A stretch of 64,000 bases of DNA from Ceratobasidium sp. AG-K. Lineage: Eukaryota > Basidiomycota > Agaricomycetes > Cantharellales > Ceratobasidiaceae. The translations under genes and the position numbers were made by a program. The stretch spans positions 620,001-684,000 of the forward strand of contig JAWNGF010000005.1 of the NCBI GenBank assembly GCA_037039685.1, in the 5' to 3' direction. The notes beneath the pieces are model-generated. The model saw nothing but the letters and a program-made list of their open reading frames with translations, did no database searches and had not been told where the DNA came from. This document shows positions 43,002 through 53,984 of the stretch, in pieces. Position 1 is the first letter of the stretch. Every line of letters starts with the position of its first letter.

Positions 43002-43393
43002 CTATAATAACTGCGCTTCCTGGTGTGCTTCAACCAAAATTGGCTAGTAGTGTTTGATATAGAAAATATATCCCCTGGGTAGAGCTGTAATGTATAGGGG
43101 GAACCTAGTCGACTGTAGGTTCAGTGCGATGGTCTCAGAGGTCCTTGTTCCAAGAGAATATATGAACGGTGCTTCCTGATTAGGTGGCCATGGTTCAGTG
43201 ATATCAGAGGATAGGGGACGTCGTTGACAGGCTAATGGGTGCAAGCTGCAGTGTGCCTTGACGTGTAAATGATGGAGGGGAGAGATGGGGGTATTAGCTA
43301 ACAACGGTGAGGGGTGTGCAAATGCTCAGACGTGACCCATTGATGAAAGACCTGGTTCTGACAGCGACAAGGGCTGTGTCCGCGACAAAGGCA
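43002..43393 (-). other. C1 leader between primer site and gag
   Basis: About 390 nt untranslated leader. It contains an open stretch of about 86 codons without an ATG (43044-43304) whose translation is similar to that of the same region in C2 (58767-59045). No other feature seen. Confidence 0.5.
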
Positions 43394-43407
43394 ACAAGAT
43401 TTGTTCT
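43394..43407 (-). other. C1 primer-binding site, self-priming type
   Basis: AGAACAAATCTTGT on the coding strand, 2 nt after the 5' LTR; 12 of 14 positions pair with the LTR segment at 43547-43560, and the C0 LTR version pairs at 13 of 14. Confidence 0.65.
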
Positions 43408-43409
43408 AG

Positions 43410-43856
43410 TGTCACAACCCTAGTCCAACCTTGGAGGCCAAGACTCCACAGGCAGTGAGAATGGGGGTTGGGACGACAACAAAGGTCAAATGTATGGCTC
43501 TTAGGCCTAAGTGAGTCACACAATGAGTGATGGGGAAAACAACAAGAGAACAAGTCTGGTGGAGACAAGACTTGTGTTGCTGGTATATATACTAACTACT
43601 GTGGCTATGTACAATAGAGAGCATGCAACAAAGGAACACAAAACAAGGAAAGACAAGAGTCCAAGAGAAGAGGACAACACACAAAGGAATCAGGATAAGT
43701 CCATGGACTCCAAGTGAACAAGGGAACAGGCCAGGCAGGCATGTCCCGCGGTCATGGCTTACGTAAAGGCGACTAAATGCGCCAAGGCGAGAAGAACGAG
43801 ACCAAGCACGAGACAAACAGGCCAAAACAAAGAGAGAGAAGGAAAAGGTTGTGACA
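43410..43856 (-). repeat. C1 5' LTR (447 bp)
   Basis: On + TGTCACAACC to GTTGTGACA, followed by GTTAA at 43857-43861. Confidence 0.95.
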
Positions 43857-43861
43857 GTTAA

Positions 43862-46574
43862 TGCAATCACAAAGGACGACAGATTCCCCATGCCCCTGAT
43901 GGAAGACCTGCTTGACAAAATAAAGGACGCAAAAATCTTCTTGAGAATCGACCTAAGGATGGGGTTCAATAACATCCGCATCAGAGAAGGAGACAAATGG
44001 AAGACCACGTTCAGAACAAAAGAAGGACTATTTGAATATGTTGTCATGCCATTTGGACTGAAAAACACACCAGCCACATTTCAGCAACACATGAATCACA
44101 TCTTCCACAACACAATCAATGTGTGTGTCATCATTTATATCAACAACATCCTTGTTTTTTCAAGAACCTGTTCTCAACATATGGTAGACCTACAAGAAGT
44201 ACTCCAAATCCTGAAAGAAAACAACCTTTTTGCAAAGCTGCTGAAATGCGAGTTCTTTGTCACAGAACTCATTTACACAGGACTGAAGATCAGCAAGGAA
44301 GGTATATCCATGGACAAAGAAAAAATCAAGGCCATAAAGGAATGGAAGGAACCAAAGACAGTGAACCAAGTTCAAGCATTCCTAGGTTTTGCAAACTTCT
44401 ATAGAAGATTTGTACCCAGTTTCTCCACAATCCCTTAACCCCTCACGGGATTGACACAAAAGGATCTCCCGTGGAAATGGATGAACAAAGAACAGAAGGC
44501 CTTTGAGGGTATCAAGGAAATGATTTGCAAGGATCCCATACTCCAACACCCCAATCCGGAAAAGCTGTTTTTCCTCAACACCAATGCAAGTGAAGTAGCA
44601 ATGGGTGCAATATTGTCCCAGAGACAAGAAGACAGAAGGCTACACCCAATTGCATTCCTTTCCAAATCCTTCAACTGGGCACAAATGAACTACAATGTTC
44701 ATGATAAAGAACTTATGGCTATCATTGAAGCACTTACACATTGGAGGCTTTACCTACAGGGGACAAAAGAGGAAATCATGATATACACAGATGACAGAAA
44801 CCTCCAGTTCAGGAAAGATGCAAAAACATTCAATCAGAGACATGCATGCTGGCACCAAATTCTTGCTTCTTACAACGTTGCAATTGTATACCAGCCAGGA
44901 CTCCTCTCACAAAAGCCTGACTTACTGTCTAGAAGGGCTGACCACGCCAAAATTCCGTCAGCAGAACAAGTCATGATTGCTGACAAAAGATTTTGGGGCT
45001 TCACACAAGGATTCAAGGAAGACATCATTAGTGATATTATTCAAGTGCAACGAGAAGATCCAAGTCTACATGGAGTAATTGAACTCTGCGAAAAAAAGGA
45101 TTTGCTACCTAAGAGTATTCTATCCAGTGTAAAGGATTACGAACTACGCAAAGGACTACTGTGGTGCAAAGGAAAAATAGTAGTGTTGGAAGACAAGAAT
45201 TGCCATTTATCAGTATTGAGGCTGCATCATGACTCACCAATTGCTGGTCACCAAGGACATGCAAGAACCCTGGAACTCATTTCAAGACACTACTACTGGC
45301 CAGGAATGAAGCAAAGCATCAACAAATATGTAGATTCATGCGAACAGTGTCAAAGACCAAAAGGTACAAGATCGCAAGCTCCTTTGAAACCATTCAAATT
45401 GCAAATGAGCCATGGGAAGACATAGCTTATGACTTCATTGTGAAACTCCCTAAATCAAAAGGAATGGACAGCATTCTTGTTGTAGTGGACAGATTCTCCA
45501 GGATGGCACACTTCATACCTTTCAGGGAGTTGCACAAGGCAAGCAAACTATCAGAGCTGTTCCTGAGCAACGTCTGGAAACTTCACGGATTTCCCAAGAG
45601 CACTGTATCGAACTGAGGAAGCACCTTTAACAGTAAGCTGCTAAAAGCGATCTACAAGATAATTCGGGTCTCACCTGCTTTTAGTACTGCGTACCACCCT
45701 CAAACTGATGGAATTACGGAACAAGTCAACCAATGGCTAGAAGCATGGCTACACACCTTCATCAATCATCATCAGAACAATTGGGTGGAATTACTGCCTG
45801 CAGCCGAGTTCTGTTACAACATGCACAAGCACAGGGTAACGGAAAAAAGCCCTTTTGAACTTGTCTATGGAAAGGAACCTTTATGGAATGTATCCAGTAT
45901 AACGACAAAAGTTTTAGAAGCAAACATGGTAACAACAAGATGGGAGGAGGCTAGGAAAGAGGCTAGTGCCGCTATGGAACTACAACAAATAAAGGAGGAA
46001 AACATCAAGGAAGAGTACCAGGAAGGAGATCTCGTATGGTCATTCAGACCAGACATCAAGTCAAGTAGACCATCCAAAAAACTGGATAACAAGAAGTTCA
46101 GACCTTTCCCGTGAAAAGGAAAATATCTTCTCATGCTTACAAGCTGGATCTACCACCCACTATGAAGAAGCACCCTGTTTTCCATATGGACCTTCTAAGT
46201 CAGCACAAGGTCAACAAAGAATTCAATGGGAACCAACCACGTCCTCTGCCGATTGTCATGGAAGAAGGAAGCAAGGAATATGAAGTTGAGAAGATTGTTG
46301 ATTGGAAAATGACAAAGGAGGGGGTCTTCTATAGAATCCGCTGGAAAGGATATGGAGAACAAGATGATACGGAACAACATGCAGAGGATGTAGGGCACCT
46401 AACCAAAATAGTGCAGAAGTTTCTGAAGAAACACCCCAAAGCACCAACACCAGCAAATTTCAAAGGAAAGATACAAGGCCAAGGTGCAAGAAAGGAGGAA
46501 CCCATCTGCAAAACTTGCAACTACTCTCAAATCCACACTTCACTCAACTCACTTAACCTTTTTTGCTCTCCACA
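43862..46574 (+). pseudogene. A4 pol, RT to chromodomain
   Basis: Resumes with the RT motif AITKDDRFPMPL. The RT catalytic motif reads YINN (near 44138) in place of YIDD. RNase H has NTNAS and TDD in place of ETDAS and TDH. A TAA stands at 44436-44438, a 1 nt deletion near 45390, and a TGA at 45614-45616 where A2 has CGA in the integrase SDRGS motif. Chromodomain at about 46270-46410. The tail frame overlaps ORF3. Confidence 0.9.
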
Positions 46575-47337
46575 ATGCCTGCCGTCAGCCGCTCTACCAT
46601 TGCCAACAACCTTGTCCGCTTCCTCAACGGACCAGCATTTGCTACGGCAAGAATCCTCAATGCTGGAGCCGCCCTGTACGTCTTCAAGAGATTGCAACAA
46701 GGCCTGGGCAGAATGAAATTCTGGGCATTGGATGACATACTCCACTCAGACCTGGGGGAGTTCCAATGGGTTGGAAAGAAATGGCTGACAAATGCAACTC
46801 CAACGAATGGACATCTTTGTCTGTCGAGGATGCGCTGCATTCCAAGTCTCGGAGGTGGTCCTACTGTCCACCCATATGCTTGGAGTTGTCGAATGGGGAC
46901 AGGAAGGGGCATACTCAAGCAAATGGGTACCAGGCTATGATGGGAGACAGCCAACGCTCCGACCCAAGTGGAACGACACCTGGGATGCCAACTACGAGAG
47001 GGACCTGAGCGACTGGAGGATGGAGAGGGGCAGATACCAGAGGGAGAAGTTCGAGTGGTTGCCGAACTGGTGGAAAAAGGAGGAGACAGATGTGTTGGCA
47101 TGGAAGGAAGGGGAACCAGACGTGCGACAATGGGATGAGGAGTTTGTGGTAGCCCAGAAGAGGGAGTTGGACTGGTCCAAGGCCAACTGGATGAAGGAGG
47201 AGCCATGGGAAGAATGGGAGAAGTTCTTGGACAAACCAGGTAACACCGTGTTTAATCCCATTGACCTAACCTTGGTGGAGGACAAAGGAATGGAGGAGTT
47301 TATGCTGCAGAAGGGGAAGGCCTGCGCAGTACAGTGA
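46575..47337 (+). pseudogene. A4 ORF3, frameshifted once
   Basis: ATG 46575 (MPAVSRSTIANN) to the stop at 47335-47337. A small deletion near 46790 shifts the frame just before IFVCRGCAAFQ. The remainder, including the CxxC and NPIDLTLVEDKGMEE, is open. Confidence 0.82.
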
Positions 47338-47366
47338 GCCCATTTGAGTCCCCCAAACGGACTCTT

Positions 47367-47375
47367 AGGGGGGAG
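47367..47375 (+). other. A4 polypurine tract
   Basis: AGGGGGGAG, then TAA and the 3' LTR. Confidence 0.78.
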
Positions 47376-47378
47376 TAA

Positions 47379-48264
47379 AGTCGCGAGCCAGCTCTCTCCA
47401 TCCAGCTTGTCTTGCGTCCCACTGTCCCAACTTGGGTCAATTAGGTGTATGAAGGTTAAGGGGTTCGACTTGGGCAAGTCTTAGAACCCAAGGAGTAGTG
47501 ATAGTCAAGAGGATTGATTGAACAAGTCCTAGTGGAGAGGAGGTCAAGCCTTGTTGTTAACCGGCTTGACCTCTGGGTTTATATACATGAGGGATCAGTG
47601 CCACGTCATCAACTATCAGTGTGAGAAAGCCAAGTACAACCAATGATAAGCAAGATAAGAGGTATGACTTGACTTTCTGGAAGTTCCGGAAGCAACACCA
47701 ATATCAAATGAAAAGACAAATACATCACATGATACAAGTTCAAGCGCCAGAGGACATTTGTACCAAAAAAGGAAAGTGTTCGGAAAAAAAGATATAAAGT
47801 CAGAATAAAATGTCTGAGCTTAGTCAGCTCATGACACCCGCCTATCTACTCTTGTGTTTGTTGTTCTGTCTGTCTGTTGTTTGTTCTTTCCTGTGCCGCG
47901 TTGCCACGTTCTTGTGGTTGTTCTGTTACTTTGTGTAACGCAGCTCCGCTTTGTACGAGTCATGTCTGCTTGCGCAGCATGACTCACTTGGACGCTCCTG
48001 ACTGGCTTGTATGTATGACTTGTGTGGCTGCGTCTTGTATGACTCAGTCTCTTTCTGAATATATATAGAGGACCAACAAGCATGGTACCCCCAGCTTGTT
48101 TTGTCTTGTCAAACATCCCCTTTGAGTGACACTTTGAACCACCCCTACCTTTATGAGTCTACAGCCACTTAAGTGTGGTGCGATTCAAGAGGTCTCTTAG
48201 GTCTTAGTGCCGTCCACTCTCCATCACAGCTTGTCTCATAGCCACCAAGAAGAAGCTTACAACA
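47379..48264 (+). repeat. A4 3' LTR, split by solo LTR E
   Basis: The LTR start is mutated (AGTCGCGAG where TGTCGCGAG is expected). Sequence 47379-47422 and 47837-48264 together make about 467 bp, matching the 5' LTR. Ends CTTACAACA, followed by CCATG. Confidence 0.9.
47423..47836. repeat. E: solo LTR (414 bp) inside the A4 3' LTR
   Basis: TGTCCCAACT to GCTCATGACA with TGTC/GACA ends. Flanks CCCAC (47418-47422) and CCCGC (47837-47841) are a target duplication with one CG/CA change. No internal coding region, so it is probably the product of LTR-LTR recombination. It contains an 11 bp inverted repeat (47540-47550 and 47563-47573) and a TATA-like TTATATAC near 47579. It is unlike the other LTRs here; its family is unknown. 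Confidence 0.8.
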
Positions 48265-48269
48265 CCATG

Positions 48270-51200
48270 GTTGAAGGAAACCAACCCAGAAATATCCTGG
48301 TCCCCTTTCACAATCAAATGGAAAACAGAAGATCCCCTTGTTGCCAAAGCAGGGATACTTCAGGAACTACCAAAGGAGCTTGAAGAGTTCAAAGATGTCT
48401 TTGACAAAGAAAGATACAACAAACCCCCCAAACATAGGGAATGGGATTGTAGAATTGACTTCTATGATGACAACTGGCTTCCAAAACAAAGGAAGGCCTA
48501 TCCTCTGTCACCAAGAGAAAGAGAAGCTACAAGAGAGTATATTGAAACCAAACTACACTCAGGACGTATTAGACCCAGCAAATCTCCTCTTGCTGCAAGT
48601 ATTTTCTTTGTCAAGAAGGCCCTGAAGAAAGGACAAACCATCCCCGACCTACGACCAGTTGTTGACTATAGAGGAGCAAATGAGGAAACTATCCTGGATC
48701 GCTACCCTATCCCACTTCTAGAACAACTTCTGGAAATTTTCAAGAAAACAGGTAAAAATTCAGAGGAAGAACTTTTCATCACTTCTCTTGATCTGAAGAA
48801 TGGCTTTTGGAATGTCAGGATGAGAGAAGGAGACAAATGGAAAACAGCTTTCATCACCTCAGAAGGACTCTTTGAATATACTGTTATGGCTTTTGGTCTC
48901 AAGAACGCTCCCTCTACTTTCCAAAGAATGATGGACCATATCTTCAGAGACATGATTGGAGTGAAGATCGTGATTTAAATTGATGACATATTTATTATTT
49001 CTTGAGGAAGGAAGCAACACACTATAGACATCAAGGAAGTCCTGAAACAACTGAGAAAAAACAACCTCTATGGAAATCTGAAGAAGTGTACCTTCTATGA
49101 AAAAAGGGCTGATTGGGTTGGATTTGTTGTCAATGAGGACGGCATTTCCATGAACAAAGACAAGATCAAAACTATCCAGGAATGGCCCATTCCCAAAACT
49201 GTGAAACAACTACAGGCATTCATTGGCTTCTGCAACTTCTATAGAAGATTTGTGGTGTCCTTCTCATTGGTGGTCAACCTCTGACCCAGTTGACAAGAAA
49301 GGACAAGAAATGGGAATGGAATGCAGAGCACCAGGAAGCCTCTGAGTCCCTGAAAGACCTCATATCAAGGGAACCAGTGCTTGCACATCCAGACGAATCA
49401 AAGCAGTACTTCCTTGAGACAGACGCCTCAGCGGTTGCTATGGGGGCTATTCTTAGTCAACAACAAAAGGACAGATACTTACACCTGATAGGGTTCCTTT
49501 CGAAAAGCTTCAAGGAAGCAGAGCTCAATTACAACACACATGACAAGAGCTTCTTGCCATCATAGAAGCTTTATGCCATTGGCAAATTAACTTAGAAGGA
49601 ACAAAAGAACCAATTGTGATCTACACGGACCACAAAAACCTCACTCACTGGCAGAAAGCTAGCACCTTCAACAGACGACACAACAGATGGCTTCTCATGC
49701 TGGCAAGCTACAATTTTGAAATCCACTACAGACCTGGGAAAATGGCGGAGAAACTGGACATCCTTTCCAGAAGAAGTGATCATAGTGACATCGTGTCTGC
49801 GGAACAAGTAATGATCTCCACTGAAAACTTCATAGGATTCTTGGCCCTGATGAGTGACAATATCATTGCGGAAATCAAGGAGGCCCTGGAAGAAGACAAA
49901 AGCCTGAAGTCCCTGATCGAAAGTACCAAGGGAAAGGAAGACTTACCGCCCTCTGTGAAAAAGCAGTTCAAGTACTATGATATGAGTGAAAATCTCCTCT
50001 GGTACCAAGGAAGAATTGTTGTACCAGACAAAAAGAACATCAAATTGAAACTTCTCTGACTATACCATGACTCACCCATTGCTGGCCACCAAGGACAAGC
50101 CAGAACTCTGGAACTCATTGCAAGGAGGTACTATTGGCCAGGCATGAAAGCCCAAGTCAACAATACGTTGACAGCTGCAAAATGTGCCAAAGAGGGAAGG
50201 GAAGCAAAGGACACCTACCACTCAAACCCTTGCCTATTCCGGAGAAACCCTGGGAAAATATCGCATATGATTTCATAGTGAAACTACCAAAATCACAAGG
50301 GTTTGACAGTGTCCATGTTGTGATGGACCACTTTTCCAGAATGGCACACTTCATCCCCTGCAAGGAATCCACAAACTCAGAAGAGCTAGCCAATATCTTT
50401 GTGAAGAAAGTATGGTGTCTTCATGGGTTCCCCAAAACCACCATTTTGGATAGAGGAACCACCTTCAAATCACACTTCTTGGAAGCAGTCTACAAGAGAC
50501 TAGGAATCCAAGGGACATTCTCCACCACCTTCCACCCTGAAACAGATGGCCTGGTGGAAAGAACAAACCAGTGGCTTGAAGGATGGATATGCATCTTTGG
50601 AAATGACAAACAGGATGACTGGGCAAAATGGATACCCATTGCAGAATTCTGTCACAACAACCACAAAAACTGAGTTACAAACAAATCCCCCTTTGAAGTT
50701 ATCTATGGCATGACTCCCAAATGGTCTATTGAGGACTATGTGACTTGCTCCCCAGAAGGAGACAAGTGGACAAAGGATATGGAGGCTGTGTGGGAAGAAA
50801 CAAAGGCTCTGGTGGAATATCATCAATCAAGGGAAGAGACCCAAAAAATACAATACAAGGAAGGGGACAACATCTGGCTCTTGACTACCAACATTACCAC
50901 AAGATGCCCAAGCAAAAAGCTTGATGACAAAAAAACAGGCCCCTTTGTTGTGAAAAAACAAATCTCTTCACACGCCTACCAACTTGATCTTCCAAAATCC
51001 ATGCGCATCCACAACGTCTTCCATGGAAACATGTTGACCCCCTATACTGAAGACCTAGACTTCGAACAAAATCAGCCCCGACCTCCGCCAATCATGACTG
51101 AGGAAGGTGAAGAAGAGTATGAAGTTGAGAAGATGGTAGATTGGTATCAAGACACTGATGGGCTGAAATACTGCATTGGATGGAAAGGTTACAGTCCCCT

Positions 51201-51430
51201 GGAAGATACAGAAGAACCTGCAGAAAATTTTGCCAAACTGACTCATGTCATGAGAAAGTTCCAGAAGGACTTTCCCACTGGCCCACTTCCTCCAAATTTC
51301 ACCTCCTTGGAGTACAAAAAGGCAAAGGGAAAGGCAGCAGAAATCATCACTCCAGCTTTTCAGCCAACTATCACTAGTTCACTGCCCAACGCTACACCCC
51401 TTGCAAAAAACTCTTTACCTTTTGAACAAG
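48270..51430 (+). pseudogene. D pol, RT to chromodomain
   Basis: Continues the protease piece. RT 48420-49100; the YIDD Tyr codon is TAA (48976-48978). RNase H LETDAS near 49417, TDH near 49627. Integrase zinc finger near 50070-50180 and DDE residues in [15 protein letters not shown] and ETDGLVER (50260-50560). Chromodomain at about 51106-51270 (EYEVEKMVDW, IGWKGY), with the TWEP Trp replaced (DTEEPAENF). Several stops and frame changes, for example TGA at 50671-50673. Confidence 0.9.
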
Positions 51431-52295
51431 ATGCCTGCATCTTGCACCGCCTCCTCAGCCTTTGTCACCTGGGCCTCCAAATACAGGAAGGCTAGGGCTT
51501 ACCAGAAGGCCCTCATGCTTGCCAGACCAGGTGAATATGCCCTCAACAACAGAGATACTGCTCCCTGGTCTCTCCACGAGGCCAAGGCCCTTGCCAAACC
51601 CCGCAAACCAGGTGTCCAACTTCGGTACATTTCTCTGCAAGAACAATCCACCATCAAGTGGGACAAGCAACGCAAGTCCCTCATTGTTCCCCGCCTCGGC
51701 TCCCTACTTTGGGCCAGCCATCCCAATAGCCAACCTTCCGATCCCACCAACATTGGCCGCAACAAGTATTACCACTGCCGTGGCTGCATCAGCCTCACAG
51801 TCCACAATGTTGTCCTCAAAAGCGTGGATGCCTGGAACCAAGACACCGGGTACAAGTGGGATGGGGACCAGTGGTTCAAGCAAGAGGAAGACCCGCGCCT
51901 CACCCTTGCCAACATACATCGTGACAAGGAGGGAATCTGGTGGTGCCCATGTGCCATGGACATTGAGTCAGGATGGCCAATGGACTGTGAGTTCAAACAA
52001 CTACCTGCTCCCTCAAACACTTACCCAAGAGATGATCCCGCCTTCAACACCATCAACTGGTCAAAAGGTGCTGATGGGAGTCGTCATGTCAACTTGGCAG
52101 GACAGCCAATGGAAGACGTCAAGGAGGAGGTCGTCAAGGTCCCCCGCACCTCCAAGCTCCAAGGATGGGGACAACATTGTCGCCCCCCCCCCCATATCAC
52201 CAACGAGGAGGCCAAACAACTTGAACAAGAATGGGCGACCACATGCGACAAAGCCCAAGCAAACATCAAGGCTCTCATTGCTGACGTTGGCAATG
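51431..52295 (+). CDS. D ORF3, env-position protein related to A ORF3 (3' end cut)
   Basis: Open from ATG 51431 (MPASCTASSAFVTW) for 288 codons until A6 interrupts. Core YYHCRGCISLTVHNVV (CxxC at residues 116-119) aligns with IFVCRGCAAFQVSEVV of family A. Rich in Trp, Lys and Asp; no signal peptide or membrane segment. The true C-terminus is missing. Another frame is also open here (from 51462). It is the best-preserved gene of D, although pol is dead. Confidence 0.7.
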
Positions 52296-52763
52296 TGTCG
52301 GAAGCTACTTCTTAGTGGCTATGAGACAAGCTGCGAGGGAGAGTGGACGGCACTAAGACCTAAGAGACCTCTCGAATTGCACCACACTTAAGTGGCTGTA
52401 GGCTCTAAAGGGTAGGGGTGGTTCTAAGTGTCACTTGAAAGGGATGTTTTGACAAGACAAAACAAGCTGGGGGTACCATACTTGTTGGTCCTCTATATAT
52501 ATTCAGAAAGAGACTGAGTCATACAAGATGCAGCCACACGAGTCATACATACAAGCCAGTCAGGAGTGTCCAAGTGAGTCATGCTGCACGGGCAGTCATG
52601 ACTTGTACAAAGCACAGCCGTGTTACACAATGTAACAGAATAACCACAAGGCAGTGGCAATGTGGCACTGGAAAAGACAAACAACACACAAACTGAACAG
52701 CAAATACAAGAACCAATGGGCGAGACACAAGACGAGTCCAATGGAGTGAGCTGGCACACAACA
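52296..52763 (-). repeat. A6 3' LTR (468 bp)
   Basis: On + TGTCGGAAGC to GCACACAACA. Polypurine tract at 52767-52775. Confidence 0.92.
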
Positions 52764-52804
52764 TTACTCCCCCCTAAGAGTCTGTTTGGGGGACTCAAAT
52801 GGAC

Positions 52805-53569
52805 TTACTGCACTACACAGTCCTTCCCTTTCTGTAGCATGTACTCCTCCAGCCCTTTGTCCTCCTCCAAGGTCAAGTTGATGGGATTGAACACGGTATT
52901 ACCTGGTTTGTCCAAGAACTTCTCCCATTCTTCCCAAGTTTCCTCCTTTGTCCAGTCCGCCTTGGACCAGTCCAACACCCTCTTCTGGGCTTCCACAAAC
53001 TCCTCATCCCACTGTCACACATCTGGCTCCCCCTCCTTCCATGCTGACACATTGGCCTCCTCCTTCCTCCACCAGTTCGGCGACCATTCAAACTTCTCCC
53101 TCTGGTATCTACACCTCTCCATCCTCCAGTCGCTCAGGTCCCTCTTGTAGTTGGCATCCCAGGCATTGTTCCATTTGGGTCGGAGTGTTGGCTGTCTCCT
53201 GTTGTAACCTGGTACCCATTTGCTCGAGTATGCTCCTTCTTGTCCCCACTCAACAACCCCGAGCATGTGGGTGGACTGGAGGACCACCCCCAAGACTTGG
53301 AATGCAGCGCATCCCCAGCAAACAAAAATGTCCTTCCTTTGTAGTTGCATTTGTGTCAGCCATTTTTTTCCGACCCATTGGAACTCCCACAGGTCTGAGT
53401 GGAGTATGTCATCCAAGGCCCAGAATTGCATTCTTCCTGGGCCTTGTTGGGACCTCTTGAAGACATAGAGGGCCGCTCCAGCGTCGAGGATCCTTGCTGT
53501 GGTGAATGCTGGTCCATCAAGGACATGGATGAGGTTGTTGGTGATGATGGAACAGGTGACGGCGGGCAT
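52805..53569 (-). pseudogene. A6 ORF3, one nonsense codon
   Basis: ATG 53569 (MPAVTCSIITNN) to the stop at 52805. TGA at 53015-53017 where A4 has CGA (47125-47127). Otherwise open, with CWGC as CxxC and NPINLTLEEDKGLEEYM at the end. Confidence 0.85.
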
Positions 53570-53675
53570 TGCAACAAGCAAAAAAGATTTAAAGTGTAGA
53601 GTGAAGCATGGGCCTTGGAGTAGTTGCAAGTTTTGCAGATGGGTTCCTCCTCTCTTGCACCTTGGCCCTTTATCC
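53570..53675 (-). pseudogene. A6 pol tail, fragment
   Basis: About 105 bp matching the pol C-terminal tail of A1 (ICKTC motif) before the Copia junction. Confidence 0.7.
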
Positions 53676-53678
53676 TAT

Positions 53679-53945
53679 TGGGACAAGCACAGTGTCGGGC
53701 TGGATATCAATGCAACTCAGCTCGTACTACTTGAGAGTAGAGAACTGCACATATATATACCTGGATATCAATGTAACTACAGGCAATATAAGCAAATGAA
53801 TATAAAAGATAAAATCTAAACTATACCTCAGCTTGTACTACTTGAGAGTAGAGAACTGAGGACAAAATTTTACCAAAGCGTGTGTCCATGTGGAACACAA
53901 TCACGTGATACGCATATATACACATATAAGACTGAATATTCAACA
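53679..53945 (-). repeat. Copia 3' LTR (end uncertain)
   Basis: Starts TGTTGAATATTCAG on the coding strand at 53945. The other end is ambiguous: ..GTCCCA at 53679 or ..ATATCCA at 53701. Contains a direct repeat: 53716-53747 and 53827-53858 match at 31 of 32 positions, and TGGATATCAAT occurs at 53701 and 53762. Confidence 0.6.
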
Positions 53946-53984
53946 CGCCCACTCAGGATTATGCGAAAAATGAAATGAAAGGAT

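Larger units (their letters stand above)
36717..43856 (-). mobile_element. C1: complete family C Ty3/Gypsy element inserted in A4 RT
   Basis: LTRs 36717-37163 and 43410-43856 (447 bp each), target duplication GTTAA (36712-36716 and 43857-43861). Total 7140 bp. Gag, pol and ORF3 are recognisable but pol and ORF3 carry several frameshifts. It splits A4 RT between QPVN and AITKDDRFPMPL. Confidence 0.96.
26156..48264 (+). mobile_element. A4: family A element in D pol, carrying A5, C1 and solo LTR E
   Basis: LTRs 26156-26623 and 47379-48264 (the latter split by E), flanked by CCATG (26151-26155 and 48265-48269). With the three insertions and their duplications removed, the length is about 7144 bp. 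Gag, pol and ORF3 are all degraded. Confidence 0.95.
1420..52295 (+). mobile_element. D: Ty3/Gypsy backbone element, split by four family A insertions
   Basis: The D pieces are 1420-2123, 16490-16641, 23867-26155 and 48265-52295; they read continuously once A1, A3 and A4 are removed at their target duplications. Together they give about 7.16 kb: 5' LTR, gag, pol with chromodomain and ORF3. The end is cut by A6 at 52296, so its polypurine tract and 3' LTR are not seen. D is the oldest layer: many stops and frameshifts, and it hosts the other insertions. Confidence 0.85.
52296..53675 (-). mobile_element. A6: 3' part of a family A element, cut by Copia
   Basis: 3' LTR, polypurine tract, ORF3 and the last codons of pol. 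Similarity to other A copies stops at about 53675, where the Copia LTR side begins. The rest of A6 may continue right of the window, beyond Copia and C2. CAATG (52291-52295) would be its left target duplication. Confidence 0.85.

Noticed and set aside
51462..52391. A second long open frame over D ORF3 (about 309 codons)
   Set aside because: It runs into the A6 LTR and is Ser/Pro-rich as expected of an out-of-frame reading. ORF3 has the conserved CxxC core in the other frame. Kept only as a remark on overlap.
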